A stretch of 47,558 bases of DNA from Akkermansiaceae bacterium UBA1518. GTDB lineage: Bacteria; Verrucomicrobiota; Verrucomicrobiia; Verrucomicrobiales; Akkermansiaceae. Both the position numbers and the translations under genes were made by a program. The notes under the pieces are model-generated. The model had not been told where the DNA came from, made no database searches, and saw only the letters and a program-made list of their open reading frames with translations. The stretch covers positions 1 through 47,558 of the forward strand of contig DCQM01000162.1 in the NCBI GenBank assembly GCA_002323895.1. The letters run 5' to 3'. Numbering within the stretch: the first letter of the stretch is position 1; each line of letters begins with the position of its first letter. Below are positions 8,194-16,091 of this stretch, piece after piece.

Positions 8194-9465
8194 ATGGCCC
8201 GCGCAAATAACCTAACTATGTGCTCCTTCTGTGGCAAAAGCCACTCGGAAGTCAAGAAGCTCATCGCTGGACCTGGCGTCTACATTTGCAACGAGTGTAT
8301 TGACGTCTGCTCCACTATTCTTCGCAAAGAACTTGCCGGTCAGTCAGAACCCACGAAGGAGGTTTCGACGCTCCTAGAAGACGGGGTTCCTACGCCCTCG
8401 GAGCTTTTACAGCACCTCAACGAATTTGTGATTGGGCAGGAAGACGCCAAAAAAGTCCTTTCGGTTGCCGTTTACAATCACTACCAACGACTACGGCAAC
8501 ATGAGCATGCCGATAAAAGGTATGCCGACGTCGAGATCGAGAAATCAAACATCCTTCTCCTTGGACCTACTGGATCTGGCAAGACTCTCCTTGCCAAAAC
8601 TCTTGCTCGCCTCCTCGACGTTCCCTTCTGCATCGTTGATGCAACCACTCTTACCGAAGCTGGCTACGTCGGAGAAGACGTTGAAAACATCATTCTACGA
8701 CTCCTGCAATCAGCTGACTTCGATGTCGAGCGTGCAGAGCGCGGTATCATCTATGTCGATGAGATCGATAAAATCGGACGCAAGACTGAGAACGTCTCCA
8801 TCACCCGTGATGTGTCCGGTGAGGGAGTCCAGCAGGCCCTCTTAAAAATTCTTGAAGGTTCAGTCTGCAATGTTCCACCTCAAGGAGGGCGAAAGCACCC
8901 ACAGCAGGAATACATTCAACTCAACACTGAGAAAATCCTCTTTATCTGTGGTGGAGCTTTTGTGGGGATGGAAGATATTGTCCGTCGACGACTCGGAAAA
9001 CGGGTGCTTGGATTCAATTCAGTTAAAACGGAGGAGACTGAAGAGGCCGAAGAGATTTCTCTCCTCAAACAAGCCCGAGCAGAGGACCTCCTTCACTTTG
9101 GTCTGATCCCGGAATTCATCGGTCGCCTGCCCGTCCTAACTTCCCTTCGTAAACTGACCGAAAAAGAATTGGTCCAAATCGTCACCGAGCCCAAGAATGC
9201 TCTGGTGAAGCAATATCAAAAGCAGCTTTCGATGAACAAAGTTCAGCTGAAAGTCACCAAAGATGGGCTTTCTGAAATGGCGAAACAAGCAATTGAACGA
9301 GGAACCGGAGCACGGGCCCTACGCTCTATTTTCGAGGGCCTAATGCTCGACGTGATGTTTGAAGTGCCCTCACGTGAGGACATCGAATCCGTGACAGTTA
9401 ATGCGGCAGTTGTGAAAGGTGACAAGGCACCAACCATGAAGAAACGGCGCTCGAATGCGGCTTAA
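8194..9465 (+). CDS. clpX: ATP-dependent Clp protease ATP-binding subunit ClpX
   Basis: AAA+ unfoldase that feeds substrates to ClpP. 423 residues, standard length. The N-terminal zinc-binding domain has Cys at 10, 13, 32 and 35. Walker A GPTGSGKT and Walker B IYVDEID follow, then the RKHPQQEY pore-region block and the GTGARALRSI sensor-2 region near residue 370. clpP and tig, often adjacent, are not here. No Shine-Dalgarno sequence is visible within 15 bases of the ATG. Confidence 0.98.
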   Translation: MARANNLTMCSFCGKSHSEVKKLIAGPGVYICNECIDVCSTILRKELAGQSEPTKEVSTLLEDGVPTPSELLQHLNEFVIGQEDAKKVLSVAVYNHYQRLRQHEHADKRYADVEIEKSNILLLGPTGSGKTLLAKTLARLLDVPFCIVDATTLTEAGYVGEDVENIILRLLQSADFDVERAERGIIYVDEIDKIGRKTENVSITRDVSGEGVQQALLKILEGSVCNVPPQGGRKHPQQEYIQLNTEKILFICGGAFVGMEDIVRRRLGKRVLGFNSVKTEETEEAEEISLLKQARAEDLLHFGLIPEFIGRLPVLTSLRKLTEKELVQIVTEPKNALVKQYQKQLSMNKVQLKVTKDGLSEMAKQAIERGTGARALRSIFEGLMLDVMFEVPSREDIESVTVNAAVVKGDKAPTMKKRRSNAA

Positions 9466-9703
9466 AATACATGGGTTTTAGTTTTACGCTCTTGCACATA
9501 GCGGGTCTTTAAAGCGGATCAGCAAGTTCTTGTTCCAAGAGGAAGCGGACACAAGGACGCAGAGGGGTAGCTTACGCAAAAAACATCAATTGATGGTAAC
9601 AAGATGCTAATCCACCCATTGAGCTATTTCATGATCTAGAATTATTCAATGCCCCTCCCTCTCTTGATGGATGGCTACAAAACGTGGTAGTGGATTACCC
9701 CGA

Positions 9704-9738
9704 TAAAAAAAGCCGCTTCGGTTTCCCGAAGCGACTTT
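9704..9738 (-). terminator. Rho-independent terminator of rpsA
   Basis: Read on the minus strand, a 10-bp stem with one G-U pair (9726-9735 with 9712-9721), a GAAA loop and a run of seven T. It starts 27 bases after the rpsA stop. The rest of the clpX-rpsA gap (9466-9703) shows no gene. It holds only a 12-base palindrome at 9584-9595 with no evident role. Confidence 0.9.
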
Positions 9739-9762
9739 GAATCTTTTCTTTCCGGTCTTGGA

Positions 9763-11481
9763 TTAGTCCTCCTCGGACGGGCTCCACTCTTCAGACTCGT
9801 CGTTGGTGGTCGCAAGGTTAAACGCTTGCTCCAGACCAACGAGATCACTGGAAGGACGGAGGGTTTCGAAGGACTGGCTTTCTTTCTGAAGCTGATCCTC
9901 AGAGTAAGAAACCGCCTTGATGGAGAGACCGATGCGACGCTCAATCTTATCGACCTTGATAACACGAGCTTCTACATCGTCGCTGACCTTAAGGACATCC
10001 TTGACCCTCTCCACATGCTCCTCGCTAAGCTGCGAGATGTGAATCAGACCATCAATATCCCCATCCAGACTGACGAAGGCTCCAAAGGAAGCGATCTTGG
10101 CAACCGTTCCAGAGACCTTGTCTCCCACCTTAAATTTGCTGTCGATGTCAGACCAAGGGTCATTATCAAGCTGCTTAATTCCGAGGGAAACTCGCTGATT
10201 TTCCTTATCGATACTGAGAACAACGGCTTCGACCTCGTCGTTCTTCTTGAGCATTTCGGAAGGATGATTGATCTTCCGAGTCCAAGAAAGGTCGGAGACG
10301 TGAATCATACCATCGATACCCTCTTCGAGGCCGACGAATGCACCATAAGCGGTGAGGTTGCGCACCTCTCCCTTGATTTCCTTGCCGATCGGGTAACGAG
10401 CCTCGATCTCGGACCATGGATTCTCCTCGAGCTGGCGAACCCCAAGAGAGATCTTCTGCTCTTCGGTAGAAATCCCAAGAACAACCGCCTTGATCTCCTG
10501 ATCAAGCTCAAGCACATCGCTCGGTCGCGTAATACGCTTGACCCAAGAAAGCTCGGAAACGTGAACAAGCCCCTCAACCCCTTTCTCAATTTCGATAAAG
10601 GCACCGTAAGGAAGAAGTTTAGTGATCTTCCCGGAAACTTCAGCTCCAATTGGGAAGCGAGCTTCAATATCAGCCCATGGGTTGTCAGTCATTTGCTTGA
10701 GACCAAGCGAGACGCGCTCCTTGTCACGATCAACATCGAGGATCTGAACCTCGATTTCTTGGCTTATGCGAAGCATTTCCGATGGGTGCGCAATGCGCCC
10801 CCAACTCATATCGGTGATATGGAGAAGTCCATCCATACCCTGAAGGTCGACGAAAGCGCCGAAGTCCGTGATATTTTTAACCTGACCGATAACCTTATCT
10901 CCCACGATAACGGTCTGAAGGAACTTCTGGCGAAGCTCAGCGCGCTCGGCCTCAATGACCTCACGGCGACTTAACACCAAATTCTTGCGATCATCGTTCA
11001 CCTTTACGATCTTGAACTCGTAAACGTTGCCAACATATTCCTGAAGGTCGCGAGGAGGAATGATATCCACTTGCGAGCCAGGAAGGAAAGCTTCCACGCC
11101 AACGTTCACGATCAAGCCACCTTTGACGGCCCCCTTCACTTTTCCTTTCACGAGGCCACCATCCTCGTAAACTTTCATGATCTTCTCCCAATTCTGCTTA
11201 TGGGCCGCCTTCTCTTTGGAAAGGACAATTAGCCCTTCGTCATCTTCAAGGCGCTCTAGGAGAACTTCAACTTCATCGCCGACTTCGATATCTTCATCTT
11301 CGAACTCGGAAACTGGAATAGCTCCCTCTGATTTGTATCCAATGTCGACAACGACGACTTGGGGGCGGATATCAAGAATCGTGCCATTGACAATCGATCC
11401 TTCTTTAAATTCGCGGAAATGCTCATCAATGAGAGCCAAAAGCTCTGCATTTTCGGGCTCCGCCACTTCGGTTTCACTCAT
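9763..11481 (-). CDS. rpsA: 30S ribosomal protein S1
   Basis: Binds mRNA at the ribosome and helps load it, which matters most where Shine-Dalgarno sequences are weak. 572 residues with six S1/OB-fold repeats starting near residues 31, 116, 199, 284, 369 and 454. Repeats 3-6 are the most alike (GAFV or GAFI followed by DGLLH or EGLVH and VSxLSW). An acidic tail closes the protein. It is monocistronic with its own terminator; cmk, a common neighbour, is absent. Confidence 0.97.
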   Translation of the reverse strand: MSETEVAEPENAELLALIDEHFREFKEGSIVNGTILDIRPQVVVVDIGYKSEGAIPVSEFEDEDIEVGDEVEVLLERLEDDEGLIVLSKEKAAHKQNWEKIMKVYEDGGLVKGKVKGAVKGGLIVNVGVEAFLPGSQVDIIPPRDLQEYVGNVYEFKIVKVNDDRKNLVLSRREVIEAERAELRQKFLQTVIVGDKVIGQVKNITDFGAFVDLQGMDGLLHITDMSWGRIAHPSEMLRISQEIEVQILDVDRDKERVSLGLKQMTDNPWADIEARFPIGAEVSGKITKLLPYGAFIEIEKGVEGLVHVSELSWVKRITRPSDVLELDQEIKAVVLGISTEEQKISLGVRQLEENPWSEIEARYPIGKEIKGEVRNLTAYGAFVGLEEGIDGMIHVSDLSWTRKINHPSEMLKKNDEVEAVVLSIDKENQRVSLGIKQLDNDPWSDIDSKFKVGDKVSGTVAKIASFGAFVSLDGDIDGLIHISQLSEEHVERVKDVLKVSDDVEARVIKVDKIERRIGLSIKAVSYSEDQLQKESQSFETLRPSSDLVGLEQAFNLATTNDESEEWSPSEED

Positions 11482-11617
11482 AACTGTAGGTTAGGATTTG
11501 GGTTAGTTTGGTTAATCGTCCAGACGACAGGTACCCCACTGGAGAAAACAAATATTACGGGGTTCCAACTTATTTGTTTCCGACGAACGACTGAACTTTA
11601 ATAAGAACAAGCCATCG

Positions 11618-11657
11618 GCCTCATTTACAAACTATCTGAGTAGCCTGTAAATGAGGC
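11618..11657. repeat. Perfect 12-bp inverted repeat downstream of tRNA-Arg
   Basis: GCCTCATTTACA at 11618-11629 and its exact reverse complement at 11646-11657, with a 16-base loop. It begins 4 bases past the tRNA 3' end on the minus strand. No T-run follows on either strand, so it may stop or protect the tRNA transcript, or be a processing signal, rather than a standard terminator. Confidence 0.8.
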
Positions 11658-11660
11658 GAA

Positions 11661-11737
<77 letters not shown>

Positions 11738-11753
11738 TAATTCGCGTGGCGGG

Positions 11754-11781
11754 ACTCTAGGAAGAAAAGAAGATGCGTCAA
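11754..11781 (-). promoter_or_regulatory. Promoter candidate for tRNA-Arg
   Basis: On the minus strand TTGACG (11781-11776), a 16-base spacer and TAGAGT (11759-11754). Both boxes match consensus well (5 of 6 and 4 of 6), and the -10 ends 16 bases before the tRNA 5' end. Confidence 0.5.
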
Positions 11782-11820
11782 CCCTTTAAGGAGAGAAATC
11801 AGTGATTTATTTGGCTAAAT

Positions 11821-12813
11821 TTAAAGGATTCGCTTAGCCCAGCGCCAAGCGAGGAAAAGGCTCAATAAAATTATGGTCGGTAGTAAAATTCGATTTCCCC
11901 ACCCCTCTAAAGCACCTTTCTTTCTGGGCTTTTTCTCGGGCTCACTCGACTCTGACTGCTTCTCAACTGGCGGCGCCTGCACTTTCATCTCCTGCAGTGC
12001 AAGTTCAGCTTCAACCTCGCTATTCTCTGAGCCAGCGGACGCTTCATCATTATCCCTTGTCCGCACCGAACGAGCCTTCGCTCTCGCTCCTAGCTCAATT
12101 TTTTTATTTTCGTTACTGCTCCTTGTGGCCTCCAGCCCAGTTTCCTGCTTTTGGACATAAGACAATTTCTCGGATGGCAATCCTTCCCCTGTAGCATCCC
12201 CATTTTCCGGTCCGAACATTTCACCTGTTAGTGAACTATTAGATTTCTTTAACTTGGCAGGCTCTTCAATCATGTCCCGCTGCATGCTGAGACGATTTCT
12301 TGGGGAACCTTCCAAAACCACTGAAGCCGGTGAAATAGGAGATTGAGAAGCTAATCCGATCCCTAAGTTTTCTTCTTCCAAGCCAGGTTGTGATTCAGCC
12401 ACTATTGAAGATCGCTCTGATTCTAAACTACGTGGTTGATTCAACACAACAATCACCAAGGTCAGGAAAAGACAGGCTGCAAGCGTGTAAATCAGCCTCC
12501 GTTGTGCGATGATGGAGATACGTTTCCTCCTTTTCTCAACCATTTCCTCGCGGTTTTTTTCATTGATTTTTACCAGAATTTTCCCGCGACACTCATCAGA
12601 TAACTTCCATTCCAAGTTGTCCTGAACCTCATGAGCCTCCCCCAAAAGCTCGTGGGTTTTTTCGAGGCCAATCTGATACCTCTTAAGCTCGGGTCTTTCT
12701 GACATCAGCCTCTCTAATTCTCCTGCCTCAAAAGCTGAGGCTTCCCCTAAAACCAATGCGCAAATGCGTGCTTCCAGCTCGGGTTCAATGTAAGATTGCA
12801 GATATTCGTTCAT
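11821..12813 (-). CDS. Probable membrane anti-sigma factor / ECF-associated membrane protein
   Basis: 330 residues. The N-terminal about 105 residues are charged and helical (MNEYLQSYIEPELEARI start). A membrane segment follows at about 110-125 (LIYTLAACLFLTLVIVVL). Then comes a long low-complexity Ser/Glu/Lys-rich stretch and a second hydrophobic segment at the extreme C-terminus (about 308-325). It lies 12 bases after an ECF sigma factor, the classic position of an anti-sigma factor. There is no zinc-binding HxxxCxxC motif, so assignment rests on position and topology. Confidence 0.6.
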   Translation of the reverse strand: MNEYLQSYIEPELEARICALVLGEASAFEAGELERLMSERPELKRYQIGLEKTHELLGEAHEVQDNLEWKLSDECRGKILVKINEKNREEMVEKRRKRISIIAQRRLIYTLAACLFLTLVIVVLNQPRSLESERSSIVAESQPGLEEENLGIGLASQSPISPASVVLEGSPRNRLSMQRDMIEEPAKLKKSNSSLTGEMFGPENGDATGEGLPSEKLSYVQKQETGLEATRSSNENKKIELGARAKARSVRTRDNDEASAGSENSEVEAELALQEMKVQAPPVEKQSESSEPEKKPRKKGALEGWGNRILLPTIILLSLFLAWRWAKRIL

Positions 12814-12825
12814 ATAAATCTGAGG

Positions 12826-13353
12826 TTAGAAATGACTGATCCCCGACTTACGAAGCCGTTCCCCGAGATCTTTGAGTAAGTGATGAAGCCGGTAACCGAC
12901 ATTCCCGACACTCATTTCGAGTTTGTCGGCAATTTCTTGATATTTTAGATCCTGAAAATATTTCATTCGGACCATGGACTGATCCCGCTCGTCCATTTCA
13001 GAAATAAGCATTTGAATCATTCCAACCGCTTCGAGGCGCCCCAATTCGTGATCCGGGCCCTCGAGATCTGAATCACGCTTCTCCGGAGTTTCTTCAAGTG
13101 TCTCGCGCTTATTTTTCCGAAGAATATTGAATGAGAAATTCCGCACACATCGGAAAAGCCAGGCGCGGGGTATTTCGACCTCATCCCAGTGCTCGTGAAG
13201 CTTGAGGAAGGCATCTTGGACCACTTCCTCGGCAAGCTCACGTCGCCCTAACAAACCAAAGGCATACCGCAGGAGCGGACTCTCCTCAGCAAGAAAGACC
13301 TCTTCAAGCGACAGCTGAGCCACTGGCGAGGTTCTTTTACGAGGTAGGCGCAT
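12826..13353 (-). CDS. ECF-type RNA polymerase sigma factor
   Basis: Sigma-70 region 2 is recognised around LLRYAFGLLGRRELAEEVVQ and PRAWLFRCVRN. Region 4 is recognised around YQEIADKLEMSVGNVGYRLH, a helix-turn-helix that reads the -35 box. The linker is rich in charged residues. The ATG at 13353 is used here; an upstream GTG at 13395 would add 14 residues, and neither has a clear ribosome-binding site. It pairs with the downstream membrane protein, suggesting signal-controlled release. The regulon is unknown. Confidence 0.9.
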   Translation of the reverse strand: MRLPRKRTSPVAQLSLEEVFLAEESPLLRYAFGLLGRRELAEEVVQDAFLKLHEHWDEVEIPRAWLFRCVRNFSFNILRKNKRETLEETPEKRDSDLEGPDHELGRLEAVGMIQMLISEMDERDQSMVRMKYFQDLKYQEIADKLEMSVGNVGYRLHHLLKDLGERLRKSGISHF

Positions 13354-13517
13354 GATTGACGGCCGAGAGACTTGCTGTGAACTTCTTTGAGACACGGATA
13401 AACATTCTTTTCATTAGGAATGACATCTCAAGAGCCGCATCCTTGGAAAAAAACGAGGTTTTTTATAAAATTAAGCTAACCCGGTGGGTTCCCTTGTCGA
13501 CAATTGTCACCCGATCT

Positions 13518-14432
13518 TTACCCAGCCTCAATTTGCCGTGTGATTTCGAGAGCAATAGCGAGGGCATCAGCACCTTGTTTTCCAGTAACTGCAGGAGTTT
13601 TACCCTCTTGGACACTTTCCACAAAGGCCGTAAGCTCAAGCTTGAGTGGCTCGTCCTTTTCAACTTCAACCGTGGCTTTCTGGATCGCGCCTCCTTCTTT
13701 CCAAAACATTTCGCCGGATTGCTCCTGATAATCTAGCGAAAGATAACCATCGTCTTGAAAAACCCTGATCTTCCGCAACCTTTCAGGACTAATCCGGCTC
13801 GCGGTCACATTAGCAACACAACCATTTTCGAATCGGAGCCGCGCATTGGCAATATCCTCACTTTTCATCAAAACTGGGACACCTACGGCATCGATGCTCG
13901 CAACTGGCGACTTCACAAGATGCAAAATGATTTCGAGATCGTGGATCATGAGATCTAGGACAACTCCAATGTCAATACTGCGGTTGGGAAAGGGAGAGAG
14001 GCGATGTGATTCAATGAACTTTGGGTGATTTAGTTTCGCTTCCAGCTCCCGCATCACTGGATTGAAACGCTCAATATGTCCAATTTGAAGGATTCGGTCG
14101 CGTTCTTCGGCCAACTCAACAAGCTGCTTAGCCTCTTCAACGCTAGGAGCAATGGGCTTCTCCATGAGGACATGCAGTCCACGCCTCATCAATTCACCAC
14201 CCACCTCAAGGTGAGCGATTGTCGGCACCGCAACACTGGCCAGATCACAGGCTTCAGCAAGAGCTTCCAACGAATCCACTGCTTTTGCCCCGAATTCTTC
14301 AGCAACGGCCTGTGCTCGCTTCAAATCAGCATCATAAACAGCAGCCAACTCGACTTCCTGTATGAGGGAGTAACACCTAGCGTGATTTCGCCCCATTGAT
14401 CCTGACCCTGCTACTCCGGCTCGCAATTTCAT
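13518..14432 (-). CDS. Gfo/Idh/MocA-family NAD(P)-dependent oxidoreductase
   Basis: 304 residues. The Rossmann N-terminus has GSGSMG at 9-14, and the EKPIA motif (catalytic Lys) is near residue 100. A C-terminal alpha/beta substrate domain with the DLMIHDLEIILH block (His in the active site) completes it. The ATG at 14432 has a good GAGGT ribosome-binding site 8 bases away, so the longer frame reaching 14501 is rejected. Relatives oxidise sugars or nucleotide sugars; a UDP-GlcNAc 3-dehydrogenase role is possible but not shown by the neighbours. Confidence 0.88.
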   Translation of the reverse strand: MKLRAGVAGSGSMGRNHARCYSLIQEVELAAVYDADLKRAQAVAEEFGAKAVDSLEALAEACDLASVAVPTIAHLEVGGELMRRGLHVLMEKPIAPSVEEAKQLVELAEERDRILQIGHIERFNPVMRELEAKLNHPKFIESHRLSPFPNRSIDIGVVLDLMIHDLEIILHLVKSPVASIDAVGVPVLMKSEDIANARLRFENGCVANVTASRISPERLRKIRVFQDDGYLSLDYQEQSGEMFWKEGGAIQKATVEVEKDEPLKLELTAFVESVQEGKTPAVTGKQGADALAIALEITRQIEAG

Positions 14433-14568
14433 AAAGAAATACCTCGCAGACCGTTTGAAAATTACCAGCGAACTTTCCGCTTGAAAAAATTCCTCTTCCA
14501 TTAAAATTTCAAAACAAGTTAGGGCAGTTCGACGCTCCCTACGTGTATCAAACGTATTTTATCATCCT

Positions 14569-15294
14569 ATGATTGAAGTTACCGGTCTCACAAAACGTTT
14601 CGGCCCCAAAGCGGCCGTAGACGATCTTTCGTTCTCAGTCAAAAAGGGCGAGGTCCTTGGGTTCCTCGGTCCTAACGGCGCCGGAAAATCCACAACCATG
14701 CGTATGGTAACCGGATTTCTTCCCGCTACCGCCGGCGAAATTAGCATCTGTGATATCTCAATGATAAAGAATCCCGAGGAGGCTAAGCGTAAAATCGGCT
14801 ACCTTCCCGAATCGGCACCTCTTTATAACGATATGTCCGTGCAGGGCTTCCTGAAGTTTTGCGCCTCAATGCGAGGTCTTGCGGGATCGAAACGTCGCGA
14901 AGCAGTCGCAAGATCTATTGAGACTTGCTTTCTCGAAAGCGTGGCCCGTCAGTCGATCGGAACACTCTCCAAAGGATACCGCCACCGGACTTGTCTTGCG
15001 CAATCCCTCCTTCACGACCCCGAGGTTCTGGTTCTCGACGAACCGACCGACGGTCTCGACCCCAACCAAAAACTTGAAGTCCGAAAGCTCATCAAGAACC
15101 TTGGCAAGGAGAAGGCTATTCTCTTCTCGACCCATATTTTGGAAGAGGTCACAGCGGCCTGCACCCGCGCAGTCATCGTTGATCAAGGAATCATCGTAGC
15201 CGACGGAACTCCGAAAGAGCTAGAAGCTCAAGGCGGGGGTTCACTTTACGACCTTTTCCACAAAGTGACGACCTTTGAAACTCCGGCTGCCTAA
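14569..15294 (+). CDS. ABC-2 type transporter ATP-binding protein (GldA-like)
   Basis: 241 residues. Walker A GPNGAGKST is near residue 43, and the signature loop is LSKGYR rather than LSGGQ, as is common in the GldA group. Walker B with VLVLDEPTDGLDP and the switch His in STHILEE follow. It energises the permease encoded 25 bases downstream. In Bacteroidetes the equivalent GldA/F/G set is needed for gliding. In Verrucomicrobia the same module is found without known gliding genes, so the cargo is unknown. Confidence 0.92.
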   Translation: MIEVTGLTKRFGPKAAVDDLSFSVKKGEVLGFLGPNGAGKSTTMRMVTGFLPATAGEISICDISMIKNPEEAKRKIGYLPESAPLYNDMSVQGFLKFCASMRGLAGSKRREAVARSIETCFLESVARQSIGTLSKGYRHRTCLAQSLLHDPEVLVLDEPTDGLDPNQKLEVRKLIKNLGKEKAILFSTHILEEVTAACTRAVIVDQGIIVADGTPKELEAQGGGSLYDLFHKVTTFETPAA

Positions 15295-15319
15295 ACCTAA
15301 AACTGAAAGATCTTTCACA

Positions 15320-16057
15320 ATGAACATGCTCACTATTTTCAAGCGCGAGTTGACTAGCTATTTCACACAGCCAACCGCTTACGCCATCGTTATCGTCTTT
15401 GGCTTTCTCTCATCGCTCCTAGCATTTACCTTGGGGCAATTCTGGAACGTCGCTGATGCTAGCTTGAACGGTTCGTTCTTCGTCTACCACCCTCTCCTCC
15501 TGATGATCCTCGTTCCTGCCGTCAGCATGCGTCAGTGGGCTGACGAACATTACACCGGAACAATCGAATTACTTGGCACCTTTCCGATTAAACTAAGAAG
15601 CGCTATCATTGGGAAATTCCTTGCAAGCGCTGTAGTGTGGGCGCTGGCTCTGGCCTTAACCTTCCCGATGATCTTGACGGTTAACTACCTTGGGAATCCT
15701 GATCCATGGACGATTTTTTCAGGCTACCTCGGGAGCTTCCTCGTCTGCCTTACCTTCCTTGCAATCACGACACTTGTCTCCTCGTTCACACGCGACCAAG
15801 TAGTGGCCCTGATCGTCTCAGTCGCGATATGCTGCCTTCTAACGATGATTGGTTGGGAACCTGTGATCAATGAGGTCCGTCGGACCGGTCCTGAGGCTAA
15901 GGGAGCTGTCGAATTAATGACAAGGATCGGAATCTTCAGCCACTTCTTCGATGCCACACTTGGCCGGATTTCCTACGCCAGCTTAATTTATCTCGGCGGC
16001 GTCATCTCAGTTTGCCTTTTCGGCACAAATCTTGCGCTCAAGTCGCAGCGCGCCTAA
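15320..16057 (+). CDS. ABC-2 type permease (GldF-like)
   Basis: 245 residues with about six membrane segments, beginning with a cytoplasmic coupling sequence (FKRELTSYFTQPTAY). The ATG at 15320 follows GAAAGA by 9 bases; a TTG at 15275 inside the ATPase gene would add 15 non-conserved residues. It pairs with the ATPase just upstream and the GldG-like protein just downstream. Confidence 0.9.
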   Translation: MNMLTIFKRELTSYFTQPTAYAIVIVFGFLSSLLAFTLGQFWNVADASLNGSFFVYHPLLLMILVPAVSMRQWADEHYTGTIELLGTFPIKLRSAIIGKFLASAVVWALALALTFPMILTVNYLGNPDPWTIFSGYLGSFLVCLTFLAITTLVSSFTRDQVVALIVSVAICCLLTMIGWEPVINEVRRTGPEAKGAVELMTRIGIFSHFFDATLGRISYASLIYLGGVISVCLFGTNLALKSQRA

Positions 16058-16091
16058 TTTACAATTTCTCTTCAACTATCCTGAAAACCTC

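Noticed and set aside
8432..8845. 137-codon plus-strand frame inside clpX
   Set aside because: It is a shadow of the conserved clpX frame, Ser/Leu-rich with no motif.
9584..9595. Palindrome CATCAATTGATG
   Set aside because: It is isolated, 110 bases past clpX and far from any start; a chance 12-base palindrome is plausible.
9826..10974. Long open frame of 382 codons on the plus strand
   Set aside because: It lies antisense to rpsA, which has six clear S1 repeats; the plus frame has no family features.
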